A DNA stretch of 55,505 nt from Oscillospiraceae bacterium (GCA_015064695.1 SVRS01000008.1:1-55505), one strand, 5' to 3'; positions 8,819-18,056 are shown, counted from the stretch's first letter. Notes: generated by a model not told the origin, from the sequence alone. Made by a program: numbers and translations.

Positions 8819-9604
8819 ATGAAATTTACCAAGAGAAAATATATGCTTCCTATTGCCTGCATTGTATTCGTGATCGGGCTTGTTTGTGTTGGATCCGTGG
8901 TTGACACACCATACCGCACATCGAGGAAACTGGTTCAGCACATAAAAGAAGGCAATTTATCATCGGTGGAATTGATTTTACAAAATGGTTTTGACCCCAA
9001 TACACCTACTGCAAAACCATCTCCATTTACCAGATTGTTTGAAATTTCTTCCCAAGTACCGCTATCGGTGGCTTGTGAGGAGGGGAATCTTGAAATGGTA
9101 AAGTTGTTGATTAAATATGGCGCAACCGCAAAATATCAAGAAGGAACCAGTTGGAGTCCTTTGAAAAAAACATTAAATTATTACCAACCCGAAGACGAGA
9201 TAATTGTAAAATCATTATTGGAAAACGGGGCGGATTCTTCATTTGAAGAATCTGGGCGATTGCCTGTTTTCGATGCCTCTGCAATGATTCCCAAAGTATA
9301 TGATGCAGCAAAAACAAATGGGACTGTCTTTATAGGAGAATATGATCCAGTAACTGCACAAGGCATCACAGACATTGTGATCATGCTGTTGGAAGATCGT
9401 AATGTTAATATTGTTGATTATACGGGAAAAACTTTGTTGATGAATGCTGCAATCGCAGGGAATCTGAATCTTGTGGAGTATTTAATTTCTGTAGGCGCAG
9501 ATATTATGATTCAGGATCAAAATGGGAAAACTGCCTTTGATTATGCAATCGAAAATGGATATTCAGATATTTCTGAGTTGCTAAATGATCGTGTAGCAAA
9601 GTAA
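8819..9604 (+). CDS. Ankyrin-repeat protein with N-terminal membrane segment
   Basis: The protein has 261 residues. Residues about 9-28 (LPIACIVFVIGLVCVGSVV) form one hydrophobic segment, either an uncleaved anchor or a signal peptide. The rest contains ankyrin repeats, for example LSVACEEGNLEMVKLLIKYGA and MNAAIAGNLNLVEYLISVGAD. Such proteins are protein-interaction scaffolds, and the partner is unknown. The gene is clearly AT-richer than its neighbours, with A/T third positions, and sits alone between coaW and alaS, so acquisition by transfer is likely. GGAG lies 10 nt before the ATG. Confidence 0.82.
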   Translation: MKFTKRKYMLPIACIVFVIGLVCVGSVVDTPYRTSRKLVQHIKEGNLSSVELILQNGFDPNTPTAKPSPFTRLFEISSQVPLSVACEEGNLEMVKLLIKYGATAKYQEGTSWSPLKKTLNYYQPEDEIIVKSLLENGADSSFEESGRLPVFDASAMIPKVYDAAKTNGTVFIGEYDPVTAQGITDIVIMLLEDRNVNIVDYTGKTLLMNAAIAGNLNLVEYLISVGADIMIQDQNGKTAFDYAIENGYSDISELLNDRVAK

Positions 9605-9667
9605 ACTGTGTGAATTCCAATTCTCCAATAGTGAGGGGGAAATAGGTCAAAGACGAGAATCAGCATT

Positions 9668-9709
9668 CGCCCCTACCAAACATCAGCAATTCGCTATTTG
9701 GTGGGGGCG
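9668..9709. other. Hairpin in the 341-bp gap between the ankyrin gene and alaS
   Basis: CGCCCCTACCAAA pairs with TTTGGTGGGGGCG across a 16-nt loop with one G-T wobble. It could stop transcription from the ankyrin gene, but no T-run follows. I see no gene in 9605-9911. Confidence 0.45.
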
Positions 9710-9761
9710 GTTAGATCAACCGCGAGGTGATTCACAGCATCCCCCCCTCGCATCAAAAATA

Positions 9762-9791
9762 AGCCTCCCAACTCGCAAGAGAAGGGAGGCT
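9762..9791 (-). terminator. Minus-strand terminator with no identified gene
   Basis: AGCCTCCC and GGGAGGCT form an 8-bp stem. On the minus strand it is followed by TTATTTTTG, a reasonable intrinsic terminator. No convincing minus-strand gene precedes it (a 64-codon frame at 9716-9910 lacks support), so it may end a small RNA or be a relic. Confidence 0.45.
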
Positions 9792-9911
9792 GAACGAAGT
9801 CCGCCTACACCGAAGCCGCCACGTATCCGCACACCCCGGAGGAAATCAACGTCCTTCCTCAATCTCACCAAAAAATTCTCCAAAATCAAAAGAAATTTTC
9901 TATCTACCATC

Positions 9912-9940
9912 TTGATTTATACGAAAATATATGGTATAAT
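9912..9940 (+). promoter_or_regulatory. Promoter of alaS
   Basis: TTGATT, 17 bp, TATAAT with extended ATATGGTATAAT. The leader to ATG 10024 would be about 77 nt, too short for a T-box. Confidence 0.85.
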
Positions 9941-9963
9941 GAAGAATGGTAGTTTTTTATTTG

Positions 9964-9999
9964 CAAGCATCAATTATATTACAAGCATCAATTATATTA
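9964..9999 (+). repeat. Perfect 18-bp tandem repeat in the alaS leader
   Basis: CAAGCATCAATTATATTA occurs twice, end to end, between the alaS promoter and its ribosome binding site. Confidence 0.95.
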
Positions 10000-10023
10000 T
10001 ATGAAAGAAAGGCATCTTACGCT

Positions 10024-12663
10024 ATGAAATGGACAAGTCTCAACGACCTGCGCGAAAAATATCTCGCATTCTTTGAGTCGAAGGACCACCTTCGACTTCC
10101 CTCCTTCCCCCTGGTTCCTCACAACGATCCCTCCCTCCTGCTCATCAACTCGGGCATGGCTCCCATGAAGAAGTTCTTCACGGGCGAGGAGATCCCTCCC
10201 CGCAACCGCGTCTGCACCTGCCAGAAGTGCATCCGTACCCCCGACCTGGAGCGCGTGGGCCACACCGCCCGTCACGGCACCTTCTTCGAGATGCTGGGTA
10301 ACTTCTCCTTCGGTGACTACTTCAAGAACGAGGCTATTCCGTGGGCCTGGGAGTTCCTCACCGAGACCCTGGAGATCCCCGAGGATCTGCTCTGGCCCTC
10401 CATCTACGAGAACGACGAGGAGGCCTTTGAGCTGTGGCTGAACGTGGTGGGTGTTCCCGCCGAGCGCATCGTGCGCATGGGTAAGGCCGACAACTTCTGG
10501 GAGCATGGCTCCGGCCCCTGCGGTCCCTGCTCCGAGATCTACTTCGACCGCGGCGAAAAGTACGGCTGCGGCTCCCCCGACTGCAAGCCCGGCTGTGACT
10601 GCGACCGCTACATGGAGATCTGGAACAACGTATTCTCCCAGTTCAACAACGACGGCAACGGCAACTACACCGAGCTGACTCAGAAGAACATCGACACCGG
10701 TATGGGTCTGGAGCGTCTCGCCTGCGTCATGCAGAGCGTGGACAATATGTTCCTGGTAGACACCAACCGCAAGATCCTGGACACCGTCAGTGCCATCGCA
10801 GGCAAGGAGTACGGTGCCGATAAGGAGAACGACATCTCCATCCGCGTTTGCACCGACCACATCAAGTCGGCTATGTTCATGATTGCCGACGGCGTCATTC
10901 CCTCCAACGAGGGTCGCGGCTACGTTCTCCGCCGCATCATCCGCCGCGCTTGCCGTCACGGTAAGCTCCTGGGCATCGACCATGCCTTCCTGACCGACCT
11001 CTGCAAGGTGGCTATGGAGCAGAACTGCGGTGCATATCCCGAGCTGACCGAAAAGTACGATTACATCCTCAAGGTCCTGTCCCTGGAGGAGGAGCGCTTC
11101 GATGCCACCATCGATGCAGGCCTCTCCATCCTGTCCTCCATCACCGCCGAGGCCAAGGAAAAGGGTCTTGACACCATCTCGGGCGAGGACGCCTTTAAGC
11201 TCTACGATACCTTCGGCTTCCCCATCGACCTGACCCGCGAGATCGCTGAGGAGCAGGGTCTGGCCATCGACGAGGACACCTTCGCCGCCCTCATGAAGGA
11301 GCAGCGCGAGCGCGCCCGTGCCGCCCGCGCCAACGTCAGCGGCTGGTCCAACGCCTCCAAGACCCTGCTGGCCGATCTGCCCAAGACCGAATTTGTGGGC
11401 TACGACGACTTTGCTACCGAGGCCAAGGTGATCGCTCTGATCGTAGACGATCTCTCCGTGGACGAGGTCTCCGAGGGCGACGTCACCGTCATCCTGGACA
11501 AGACCACCTGCTACGGTGAGGGCGGCGGCCAGGTCGGTGATACGGGTGTCATTACGGACGGCACCGTTGAAGGTCTGATGGCCAACATCAACGACACCCA
11601 GAAGTCCGACGGCGTATACATCCATCTGGCCACCGTTCAGAACGGCACCCTTAAGGTGGGTGACTCGGTCACGGTTCTCGTAGACGCCCACCGCCGCGAG
11701 GCCATCATGCGCAACCACTCGGCAGCTCACCTCTTGCAGAACGCTCTGCGCCAGGTGCTGGGCAATCACGTCGAGCAGGCAGGCTCTTACGTTTCCGACA
11801 GCGTTTGCCGCTTCGACTTCACCCACTTCGCCGCCATGACCGCCGAGGAGATCGAGACGGTCGAACGGTTGGTCAACGCCGAGATTCTGCATGCCAATGC
11901 AGGCTCCATGACCGAAATGCCCATCGACGAGGCCAAGGCCCTGGGCGCTATGGCTCTGTTCGGTGAGAAGTACGGCAAGACCGTCCGCGTGGTCCGCATG
12001 GGTAGCCACTCCATCGAGCTGTGCGGCGGTACTCACGTGGATAATACCGGTAAAATCGGTCTGTTTAAGATCGTGTCCGAGTCCTCGGTGGCCGCAGGCG
12101 TGCGCCGTATCGAGGCCGTGACGGGTACCGGCGTGCTGGCTCTGCTGGGTCAGAAGGATGCCCTCATTCACGCTACCGCCAAGGAGCTGAAGGTGGGCAA
12201 CCCCGCCGACATCGCCGCCAAGGCTACTCAGCTTCAGAGCGAGCTGTCCGCCGCTCACAAGGAGATCGACGCCCTGAACGCCAAGATCGCCGCCTCCCGC
12301 GTGGATGATCTTGTAAAGGGTGCTGTCACCGTTGGGTCTGTCCGTCTCATCACCGCCAATCTGGAGGGTGTGACCGCCGACGTGGCCCGCACCATGAACG
12401 ATCAGATCAAGGAAAAGAACCCCGATGCCGTCATCGTACTGGCCGTGACCGCCGGTGGGAAGCTCAACTTCCTCGCCGCCGCCGGTAAGGATGCCGTGAA
12501 GAACGGCGCACACGCCGGTAAGCTGGTGGGTGCCGTTGCCGCTGTCACAGGCGGTAAGGGCGGCGGCCGTCCCGACAACGCCATGGCAGGCGGTCAGGAT
12601 GCCTCCAAGATCTCTGAGGCCCTGGCTTCAGCCGAGAGCACTCTGAAGGGTATGCTGAAGTAA
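10024..12663 (+). CDS. alaS: Alanyl-tRNA synthetase
   Basis: The enzyme charges tRNA-Ala with alanine and edits mischarged Ser and Gly. Started at ATG 10024 it has 879 residues, the normal length. The open frame extends upstream to 9946, but that part crosses the promoter and the tandem repeat. The class II aminoacylation core lies in the first about 240 residues (RTPDLERVGHTARHGTFFEM). The editing domain holds the zinc motifs HSAAH near residue 564 and CGGTH near 668. The C-terminal DHHA1 domain ends with GGKGGGRPDNAMAGG. A GAAAGG site lies 11 nt upstream. Codon use is strongly GC-ending, as expected for a highly expressed gene. Confidence 0.97.
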   Translation: MKWTSLNDLREKYLAFFESKDHLRLPSFPLVPHNDPSLLLINSGMAPMKKFFTGEEIPPRNRVCTCQKCIRTPDLERVGHTARHGTFFEMLGNFSFGDYFKNEAIPWAWEFLTETLEIPEDLLWPSIYENDEEAFELWLNVVGVPAERIVRMGKADNFWEHGSGPCGPCSEIYFDRGEKYGCGSPDCKPGCDCDRYMEIWNNVFSQFNNDGNGNYTELTQKNIDTGMGLERLACVMQSVDNMFLVDTNRKILDTVSAIAGKEYGADKENDISIRVCTDHIKSAMFMIADGVIPSNEGRGYVLRRIIRRACRHGKLLGIDHAFLTDLCKVAMEQNCGAYPELTEKYDYILKVLSLEEERFDATIDAGLSILSSITAEAKEKGLDTISGEDAFKLYDTFGFPIDLTREIAEEQGLAIDEDTFAALMKEQRERARAARANVSGWSNASKTLLADLPKTEFVGYDDFATEAKVIALIVDDLSVDEVSEGDVTVILDKTTCYGEGGGQVGDTGVITDGTVEGLMANINDTQKSDGVYIHLATVQNGTLKVGDSVTVLVDAHRREAIMRNHSAAHLLQNALRQVLGNHVEQAGSYVSDSVCRFDFTHFAAMTAEEIETVERLVNAEILHANAGSMTEMPIDEAKALGAMALFGEKYGKTVRVVRMGSHSIELCGGTHVDNTGKIGLFKIVSESSVAAGVRRIEAVTGTGVLALLGQKDALIHATAKELKVGNPADIAAKATQLQSELSAAHKEIDALNAKIAASRVDDLVKGAVTVGSVRLITANLEGVTADVARTMNDQIKEKNPDAVIVLAVTAGGKLNFLAAAGKDAVKNGAHAGKLVGAVAAVTGGKGGGRPDNAMAGGQDASKISEALASAESTLKGMLK

Positions 12664-12697
12664 CATTCCGTTTCCCCTGTCATATACGACAAATTCC

Positions 12698-12735
12698 GGC
12701 AGGTGTATTCGTCACTTCGATGAAAAACACCTGCC
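12698..12735 (+). terminator. Possible terminator after alaS
   Basis: GGCAGGTGT pairs with ACACCTGCC over a 20-nt loop. The following sequence is only moderately T-rich, so this is a weak call. Confidence 0.4.
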
Positions 12736-12750
12736 TCCTAAAAATTCTCC

Positions 12751-12779
12751 TTGACAATCGTGGACTTCTGTGTTACACT
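12751..12779 (+). promoter_or_regulatory. Promoter of the tandem solute-binding protein genes
   Basis: Consensus TTGACA, 17 bp, TACACT, placed 31 bp before ATG 12811. Confidence 0.75.
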
Positions 12780-12810
12780 ATCTATGTAGGAAATTCATTT
12801 GGAGGTATAT

Positions 12811-14298
12811 ATGAAAAAAGCTCGTATTTTGGCGGCTTTCCTGGCCGCGCTTGCGTTGCTCCCCGTATTCGCTTCCTGTGCATCCGAAAATGACCCGAAG
12901 GATACCGATGTCAAGCAAACCACCGTTGCCACCGAGGACGGTGACGAAACCGTGATCCGGGACACTCTCCCCGACGATCTGAACTACAACGGCAACAAGG
13001 TGACTATCCTCAGCCGAAACTACGGCAGTGACCTGGTGGACGAGGTCTACGTGGAGGAGCTGCGCAGCGACCCCGTCAATGATGCGGTCTATGAGCGCAA
13101 CAAGGAGGTCGAGGAGCGCCTGGGTATCAAGATCAACAGCATCCGCGAATCCACCGTGGAGCCCATCAACGAGATCATCACCGCCATCAACGGTGGCAGC
13201 TCGGACTATGATATTATGGTAGAGCTGAGCTGGAAGACCATGCCCAAGTCCATCGAGGGATACTTCGCCGATCTGCGAAAAACCGAGTATCTGGACTTTG
13301 AAAAGCCTTGGTGGACTCAGGGCTTCAACGAGGCCGCATCCTATCACGATTCCCAGTTTGCCGTCACGGGCACCATGGTCCTCTCCACCTACCGCCGCAC
13401 CTACACCACGGTATTCAACAAGCGACTCTTTACCGATGCCAATCAAAAATACCTCTACGAGTACGTAGAGGACGGCAGTTGGACGCTGGATACCCAGATT
13501 GCCCTGGTTCCCGTGTTCCACCAGGACAATGGCAACAATATTCAGGATGAATCCGGCGATATATACGGCTTCGTCAGCGACTGCTACATTTCCATTGATC
13601 CCTATCAGACCACCGCCGAGCTGGAGATCCTGCGCAAGGACGAATACGGCGACTACGAGTGGGCTTACGACAACGAGCGGATCCACGATCTGACCGAGAA
13701 GGTCCTGCAGCTGTACTACGGCACCGATAACGGTATGTACGTCGCCCCCGGCACGGACTTCCAGGAGGCGACCCGCGGTATGTTCGCCGATGGCTACGCC
13801 GCCATGGCAACCCTCTGTCTCCAGGCTCTGGAGCATTCCACCATGCGGAACATGGCGGACGAGTACGGTGTCGTACCGATCCCGAAATTCGACAAAACAG
13901 TCACCACCTACCATAGCGCCATGCACGACGGCTACACCGTTGCGGTCATCCCCACCACCGTCACAGGTGAGCGCCTGGATCAGATGAGAGCCGTGCTGGA
14001 GGCCATGGGCTCCGCCAGCTACCGCATCATCAAGCCTGCCTACTACGAGCTGACCCTGCGAACCAAGCTGGCCAAGGATCCCCAATCTGCCGAAATGATG
14101 GATCTCATCATCAACGGCATCGTGATCGATCCCGGTATCATCTACTCCAACAACATGGACGGCTTCCACGCTCAGCACCGTCACGTCATCAGCGGTAAGA
14201 CCAACAACGCCACCTCCCACTATAAGAGCCTGTCCAATATCGCTCAAAAGAGACTTCGAACCATCATCAACAAGCTGAACAGAATCACCGGTCGCTGA
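12811..14298 (+). CDS. ABC-type extracellular solute-binding lipoprotein, copy 1
   Basis: The protein has 495 residues from ATG 12811, which has GGAGG 5 nt upstream; an in-frame TTG at 12799 precedes the ribosome binding site and is rejected. The signal peptide ends in the lipobox FASC (Cys23), so the protein is anchored to the outer face of the membrane. The overall pattern is that of large carbohydrate-type solute-binding proteins (for example GYFADLRKTEYLDFEKPWW). It is paralogous to the next gene over its whole length. No permease or ATPase gene is adjacent, so it must share a transporter encoded elsewhere or act as a sensor. The ligand is unknown. Confidence 0.85.
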   Translation: MKKARILAAFLAALALLPVFASCASENDPKDTDVKQTTVATEDGDETVIRDTLPDDLNYNGNKVTILSRNYGSDLVDEVYVEELRSDPVNDAVYERNKEVEERLGIKINSIRESTVEPINEIITAINGGSSDYDIMVELSWKTMPKSIEGYFADLRKTEYLDFEKPWWTQGFNEAASYHDSQFAVTGTMVLSTYRRTYTTVFNKRLFTDANQKYLYEYVEDGSWTLDTQIALVPVFHQDNGNNIQDESGDIYGFVSDCYISIDPYQTTAELEILRKDEYGDYEWAYDNERIHDLTEKVLQLYYGTDNGMYVAPGTDFQEATRGMFADGYAAMATLCLQALEHSTMRNMADEYGVVPIPKFDKTVTTYHSAMHDGYTVAVIPTTVTGERLDQMRAVLEAMGSASYRIIKPAYYELTLRTKLAKDPQSAEMMDLIINGIVIDPGIIYSNNMDGFHAQHRHVISGKTNNATSHYKSLSNIAQKRLRTIINKLNRITGR

Positions 14299-14369
14299 AT
14301 AGTCACTGAACGGTTCGTGTCCCCGGATTCTTTTCCCACCAACGACCCCAAAAAAACATGGAGGATATT

Positions 14370-15839
14370 ATGAAAAAAAGACGTCTTTTAGCAACCATTT
14401 TAGCTTCCCTTTTGTTACTCCCCACCTTAGTAGCCTGCTCCAACGGCGACAATGAGGAAACAACAGCTTCCTCCGACACCGTCTCCGACAATCAGAACGA
14501 GGGGCTGAAGGACTCGCTTCCCGACGATCTGAACTACAAAGGTGACCCAATCGTTTTCATTACGTCGGATCAAATTGATGCCGAAAAGCTCACGAACGAC
14601 CCTGTCAGCGATATCCTCTATGAACGAAACAAAGCGGTTGAACAGCGCTTGAACGTTAAAATTTCCTGCATCAATGATGGAAATGCGATTGACAAGATGG
14701 TAACTGCCGTCAAAAGTAATAGCGCAGAGTATGACGTTGTGGTGGACTCGTGTTGGAGAACCGCTCCCAAGTTCACCGAGGGCTACTTCTCCGACCTGCG
14801 CCAGTCCAAGTACCTGGATTTCGATAAGCCTTGGTGGAATCAAAGCTTCAATGACGTGGTGCTTTTCAACGAAAAGCAGTACGGTGTGACGGGCGCCATG
14901 GTTCTTTCCCTCTACCGCCGTACCTATACCACCGTTTTTAATAAGCCTCTGTTCACCGATGCGAACCAGAAGTTCCTCTACGACTACGTGGAGGACGGCA
15001 CCTGGACTTTGGACAAGCAGATTTCCCTGGTTCCTTTGTTCCACAAGGACGACGGCAACCAGATAGCTGACATCGAGGGCGATGTCTACGGCTTCGTGAG
15101 CAACGACTTCATATCCGTGGATCCCTACTGGGCTGCTTGTGAGGTAGACATCATCAAGAAAAACGCCGACGGTGAGTACGAATGGGTCTTTGACACCGAT
15201 AAGATGTTTGAAATGGCTCAGAAGGTTTTGGCTCTCTACTATGAGACCGACGGTGCCGCCTACATCGAGCAGGATGATGTCCAAGCCGAAGCCACGATCC
15301 TCAATATGTTCTCCAGCGGATACGCCGCTATGGCAACCATGGCCATTCAGTCCCTGGAATCCTCGGATATGCGTGATATGCCCCAGGAGTACGGTGTGGT
15401 GCCGATCCCCAAGTACAGCGAAAGTCAGGAGACCTACCGTAGCCAGATGCACGACGGCTTCACCATCATCTGCGTCCCCACCACGGTTCAGGGCGAGCGT
15501 CTCAACGAGCTGAGCGCTCTGCTGGAGGCAATGGGCTCCAGCAGCTACAACATCGTTCGTCCCGTGTACTATGAAACCACGTTGCGCACCAAGATCGCCC
15601 AGGATCCCCAATCCTCGGCGATGATGGACCTCATTATCAACAATATCTACCTGGATGCCGGCTTCGTGTACTCCCACTCCATGCAGGTCAACGGCCAAGG
15701 CTTCCACCAGAGCTTCCAGCAGCTCATCGCCGGTAAGACCAACGATACCGCTTCCCGCTTCAAGTCGGCTACCACCGTTGCCAAGAAGGGCTTGAAGCAG
15801 CTCAACATCCAGTTGAACCGTTTAACCGGACAGGAGTGA
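14370..15839 (+). CDS. ABC-type extracellular solute-binding lipoprotein, copy 2
   Basis: The protein has 489 residues from ATG 14370, with GGAGG 5 nt upstream. It has a lipoprotein signal with LVAC (Cys23) and then an acidic Ser/Thr linker. It aligns end to end with the preceding protein, sharing blocks such as LYRRTYTTVFNK and PDDLNY. It lies 71 bp downstream, and a strong terminator follows, so the pair form one transcription unit. The C-terminus has a short insert (SMQVNGQGFHQSFQQ) relative to copy 1. Duplication followed by divergence, perhaps for different ligands, is the simplest reading. Confidence 0.85.
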   Translation: MKKRRLLATILASLLLLPTLVACSNGDNEETTASSDTVSDNQNEGLKDSLPDDLNYKGDPIVFITSDQIDAEKLTNDPVSDILYERNKAVEQRLNVKISCINDGNAIDKMVTAVKSNSAEYDVVVDSCWRTAPKFTEGYFSDLRQSKYLDFDKPWWNQSFNDVVLFNEKQYGVTGAMVLSLYRRTYTTVFNKPLFTDANQKFLYDYVEDGTWTLDKQISLVPLFHKDDGNQIADIEGDVYGFVSNDFISVDPYWAACEVDIIKKNADGEYEWVFDTDKMFEMAQKVLALYYETDGAAYIEQDDVQAEATILNMFSSGYAAMATMAIQSLESSDMRDMPQEYGVVPIPKYSESQETYRSQMHDGFTIICVPTTVQGERLNELSALLEAMGSSSYNIVRPVYYETTLRTKIAQDPQSSAMMDLIINNIYLDAGFVYSHSMQVNGQGFHQSFQQLIAGKTNDTASRFKSATTVAKKGLKQLNIQLNRLTGQE

Positions 15840-15855
15840 TCCCCTCTCCATCCAT

Positions 15856-15885
15856 GCCCGAAGGCTTACAGCCTTCGGGCTTTTT
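15856..15885. terminator. Strong bidirectional terminator
   Basis: GCCCGAAGGC, loop TTACA, GCCTTCGGGC, then TTTTT. It ends the solute-binding pair and overlaps the stop codon of the convergent mazF-like gene. Confidence 0.9.
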
Positions 15886-16463
15886 CATCCCTTGGATCGG
15901 TTTTCTCCGTCTTCCTTGTGAACGGTGGCCGCGGCCACGTTGGGACGCTCATCCCACTCCGGAAGCTCCGCAGGAGAGGGCGGATTGACGGGATTATGGT
16001 ACACACCGGGGGCGATCTTGGGGGATTCCCGCTCCCGTTCCTCCGTATGATCCTCGCCTCGGCGGATCCCCTCGTGGAGTCCGAAGCTGACGGCGATGGC
16101 GTTATTGACCTCCTCCATTACCTCGTCATCCAGGTGACCCATTTTCTCCCGTAAGCGTCGTTTGTCCAATGTACGGATCTGCTCCAAAAGAATGACCGAG
16201 TCCTTGGAAAGCCCCACCCGATCGGCGTAGATATCGATATGGGTGGGCAGCTTGGTTTTTCCCATGCGGGAGGTAATGGCTGCCGCGATCACCGTGGGGC
16301 TGTAGCGATTCCCCACATCGTTCTGGATGATCAGAACGGGGCGGAGACCGCCCTGCTCGGATCCCACCACGGGACTCAGGTCTGCGTAAAATATATCTCC
16401 CCTCCGTACCGCGGGGGCAGATTGGGGGGCTTTATAGCCCGGATTCATGGTTGTAGGTGGCAT
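15885..16463 (-). CDS. MazF/PemK-type endoribonuclease with C-terminal extension
   Basis: The protein has 192 residues from ATG 16463, which has GGAGG 7 nt upstream. Residues 20-128 form a MazF/PemK domain: [29 protein letters not shown] and a THI(D) strand. These toxins cut mRNA at short sequences. Residues 130-192 are a charged, proline-containing extension (about 65 residues) absent from ordinary MazF (about 115 residues). No MazE-type antitoxin gene lies upstream or downstream, and alr is not nearby as it is in Bacillus. It is either a solitary regulator or depends on an antitoxin encoded elsewhere. The family is secure; toxicity is not shown. Confidence 0.88.
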   Translation of the reverse strand: MPPTTMNPGYKAPQSAPAVRRGDIFYADLSPVVGSEQGGLRPVLIIQNDVGNRYSPTVIAAAITSRMGKTKLPTHIDIYADRVGLSKDSVILLEQIRTLDKRRLREKMGHLDDEVMEEVNNAIAVSFGLHEGIRRGEDHTEERERESPKIAPGVYHNPVNPPSPAELPEWDERPNVAAATVHKEDGENRSKG

Positions 16464-16812
16464 GGCTTCTCCTCCGAATATGCATACGCCGCCGAAGCGG
16501 CCTGTTGGTTGTCGAATCGGGCATCTCCACGTATTCAACGTCCAAAAGAGATTCCCTGTAGATAGTTTACCCCGTCAGACGGCGAGTAAACAGGCCGCCC
16601 GGAGATTTTTGGTCGCGGAATTCGACGGCGTCACCCCCTTGCCCATCGCAGGAGATTCAGCCCGCTCCATCAGCAGTATATGCAAGCTCTGCGAACTTTG
16701 TCGAAGCCCCTCCGATTAGCAATCTCCCTATTCATCTGGCAAAAAAATCTCTTGTTCACAGACAATTCACCGATAATTAACAAAAAAAAGCAGGTAAAAT
16801 CCCGAAAAGCCC

Positions 16813-16841
16813 TTGACAAAACCCAGGAAAAGTGGTAAATT
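16813..16841 (+). promoter_or_regulatory. Promoter of the hrcA-grpE-dnaK-dnaJ operon
   Basis: TTGACA, 17 bp, TAAATT, directly followed by the CIRCE operator at 16853. The 454-bp gap between mazF and hrcA holds no gene that I can support. Confidence 0.8.
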
Positions 16842-16852
16842 ATTAGCATCGG

Positions 16853-16879
16853 TTAGCACTTTGTCACTCCGAGTGCTAA
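16853..16879 (+). promoter_or_regulatory. CIRCE operator (HrcA binding site)
   Basis: TTAGCACTT, a 9-bp spacer and GAGTGCTAA match the CIRCE inverted repeat with one mismatch (the ninth base of the left arm). It overlaps the expected start of transcription, so HrcA should repress its own operon and release it on heat shock. Confidence 0.96.
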
Positions 16880-16917
16880 ATCCGAAATCAAAACCGCAAG
16901 GAGACGGAAATTACGCT

Positions 16918-18033
16918 ATGGACGAGATGCCCTTGGTGCCGCAAGCGGCGCAGGAATTAAGCGAGCGGAAAAAGCTCATACTGAAGGCGATCGTCGATGC
17001 GCACATCGCGGACGGCGAGCCTGTAGGCTCCAAGTACCTGATGGAGAACAAGCAAATCCCCTGCTCCTCTGCAACCATCCGGAACGAAATGGCCGAGCTG
17101 GAGGCTCTGGGATACCTGGAACAGCCCCACACCTCGGCGGGACGGATCCCCAGCGAACGGGGCTACCGCTTCTACGTAGATGCATTGGTAGAGCATTACG
17201 CCATGACCGCGCGGGAGATCTTCCAAATCAACGAGCTTTTGAAGGAAAAGATGGCCGAGCTGGATCACATCCTGCTCACCGCCTCCAAGGTAGCCTCCAA
17301 GCTCACCAACTACACCGCCTTCGCCATCAAGCCCCGCACCTCCAGCATAACCGTTCGCCGATTCGATGCGGTCTATCTGGATGATAACACCTTCATTCTG
17401 GTGCTGGTGGCCTCCAGCGGTCAGGTCAAGACCAAAACCGTGCGGCTCGCCGACATGCCTCCCCTTTCCTCCTCTGTCACGGATCTGCTGGCTATGGTCT
17501 GCAACGAGCATTTGCAGAACCTGTCTGCCAACGAGATCACTCTCCCCCTTATGATGGAGATGGAATCCGCCATGGGAAATCGGGCCGAGCTGGTCTCAGT
17601 GGTGGTCAAGGTCATCTACGAGGCCATGAACGAGCTGGACCAGGGTGAGCTGAAGGTCAGCGGCATGGATCGCCTGCTCCAATACCCCGAGTTCAACGAT
17701 CCCGATCGTATGAAGGAGCTGTTGGGTGCCATCGAGCAGAAGGACGACATTCTCCGCATGGTTTCGGATCCCAACGGAGATGGGGTCAACGTGGTGATTG
17801 GCTCTGAGAGCGCTGTGAAGGTCATGGACAACTCCGCGCTGGTCTACAAGCCCATTGTGCAGAACGGCAAGACCGTGGGCGCTATCGGCGTGCTGGGTCC
17901 CGCTCGCATGGACTACGCCAAGGTGTTGGCCACGCTGGAGGGCATTTCGGGCAACGTAGAAACCCTGCTCTCCCCCGAGCAAAAGCAGATACAGGACGGC
18001 GGTCATCATTCCCCGCCCTCCGACCAAGCATAG
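16918..18033 (+). CDS. hrcA: Heat-inducible transcriptional repressor HrcA
   Basis: The protein has 371 residues. The N-terminal winged helix is clear: VGSKYLMENKQIPCSSATIRNEM and then AGRIPSERGYRFYVD. A GAF-like dimerisation region follows. HrcA binds the CIRCE site located 39 bp before this gene, closing an autoregulatory loop; in the family its folding depends on GroEL. ATG 16918 is chosen because AAGGAGA precedes it and it follows CIRCE; the open frame back to 16813 would place the start on the -35 box. It is the first gene of the operon running to trxA. Confidence 0.96.
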   Translation: MDEMPLVPQAAQELSERKKLILKAIVDAHIADGEPVGSKYLMENKQIPCSSATIRNEMAELEALGYLEQPHTSAGRIPSERGYRFYVDALVEHYAMTAREIFQINELLKEKMAELDHILLTASKVASKLTNYTAFAIKPRTSSITVRRFDAVYLDDNTFILVLVASSGQVKTKTVRLADMPPLSSSVTDLLAMVCNEHLQNLSANEITLPLMMEMESAMGNRAELVSVVVKVIYEAMNELDQGELKVSGMDRLLQYPEFNDPDRMKELLGAIEQKDDILRMVSDPNGDGVNVVIGSESAVKVMDNSALVYKPIVQNGKTVGAIGVLGPARMDYAKVLATLEGISGNVETLLSPEQKQIQDGGHHSPPSDQA

Positions 18034-18056
18034 AACCATAGAAAGGACGATTTGAG

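Noticed and set aside
9605..10023. T-box riboswitch for alaS
   Set aside because: The promoter leaves a leader of only about 77 nt with no T-box sequence.
9997..12513. 838-codon minus-strand frame opposite alaS
   Set aside because: Low-complexity Gly/Val/His/Leu composition typical of the complement of a GC-biased gene; alaS on the plus strand is unmistakable.
16464..16720. MazE-type antitoxin gene upstream of the mazF-like gene
   Set aside because: Frames here (for example 16447-16719) have no ribosome binding site and no AbrB-like or helical antitoxin pattern.
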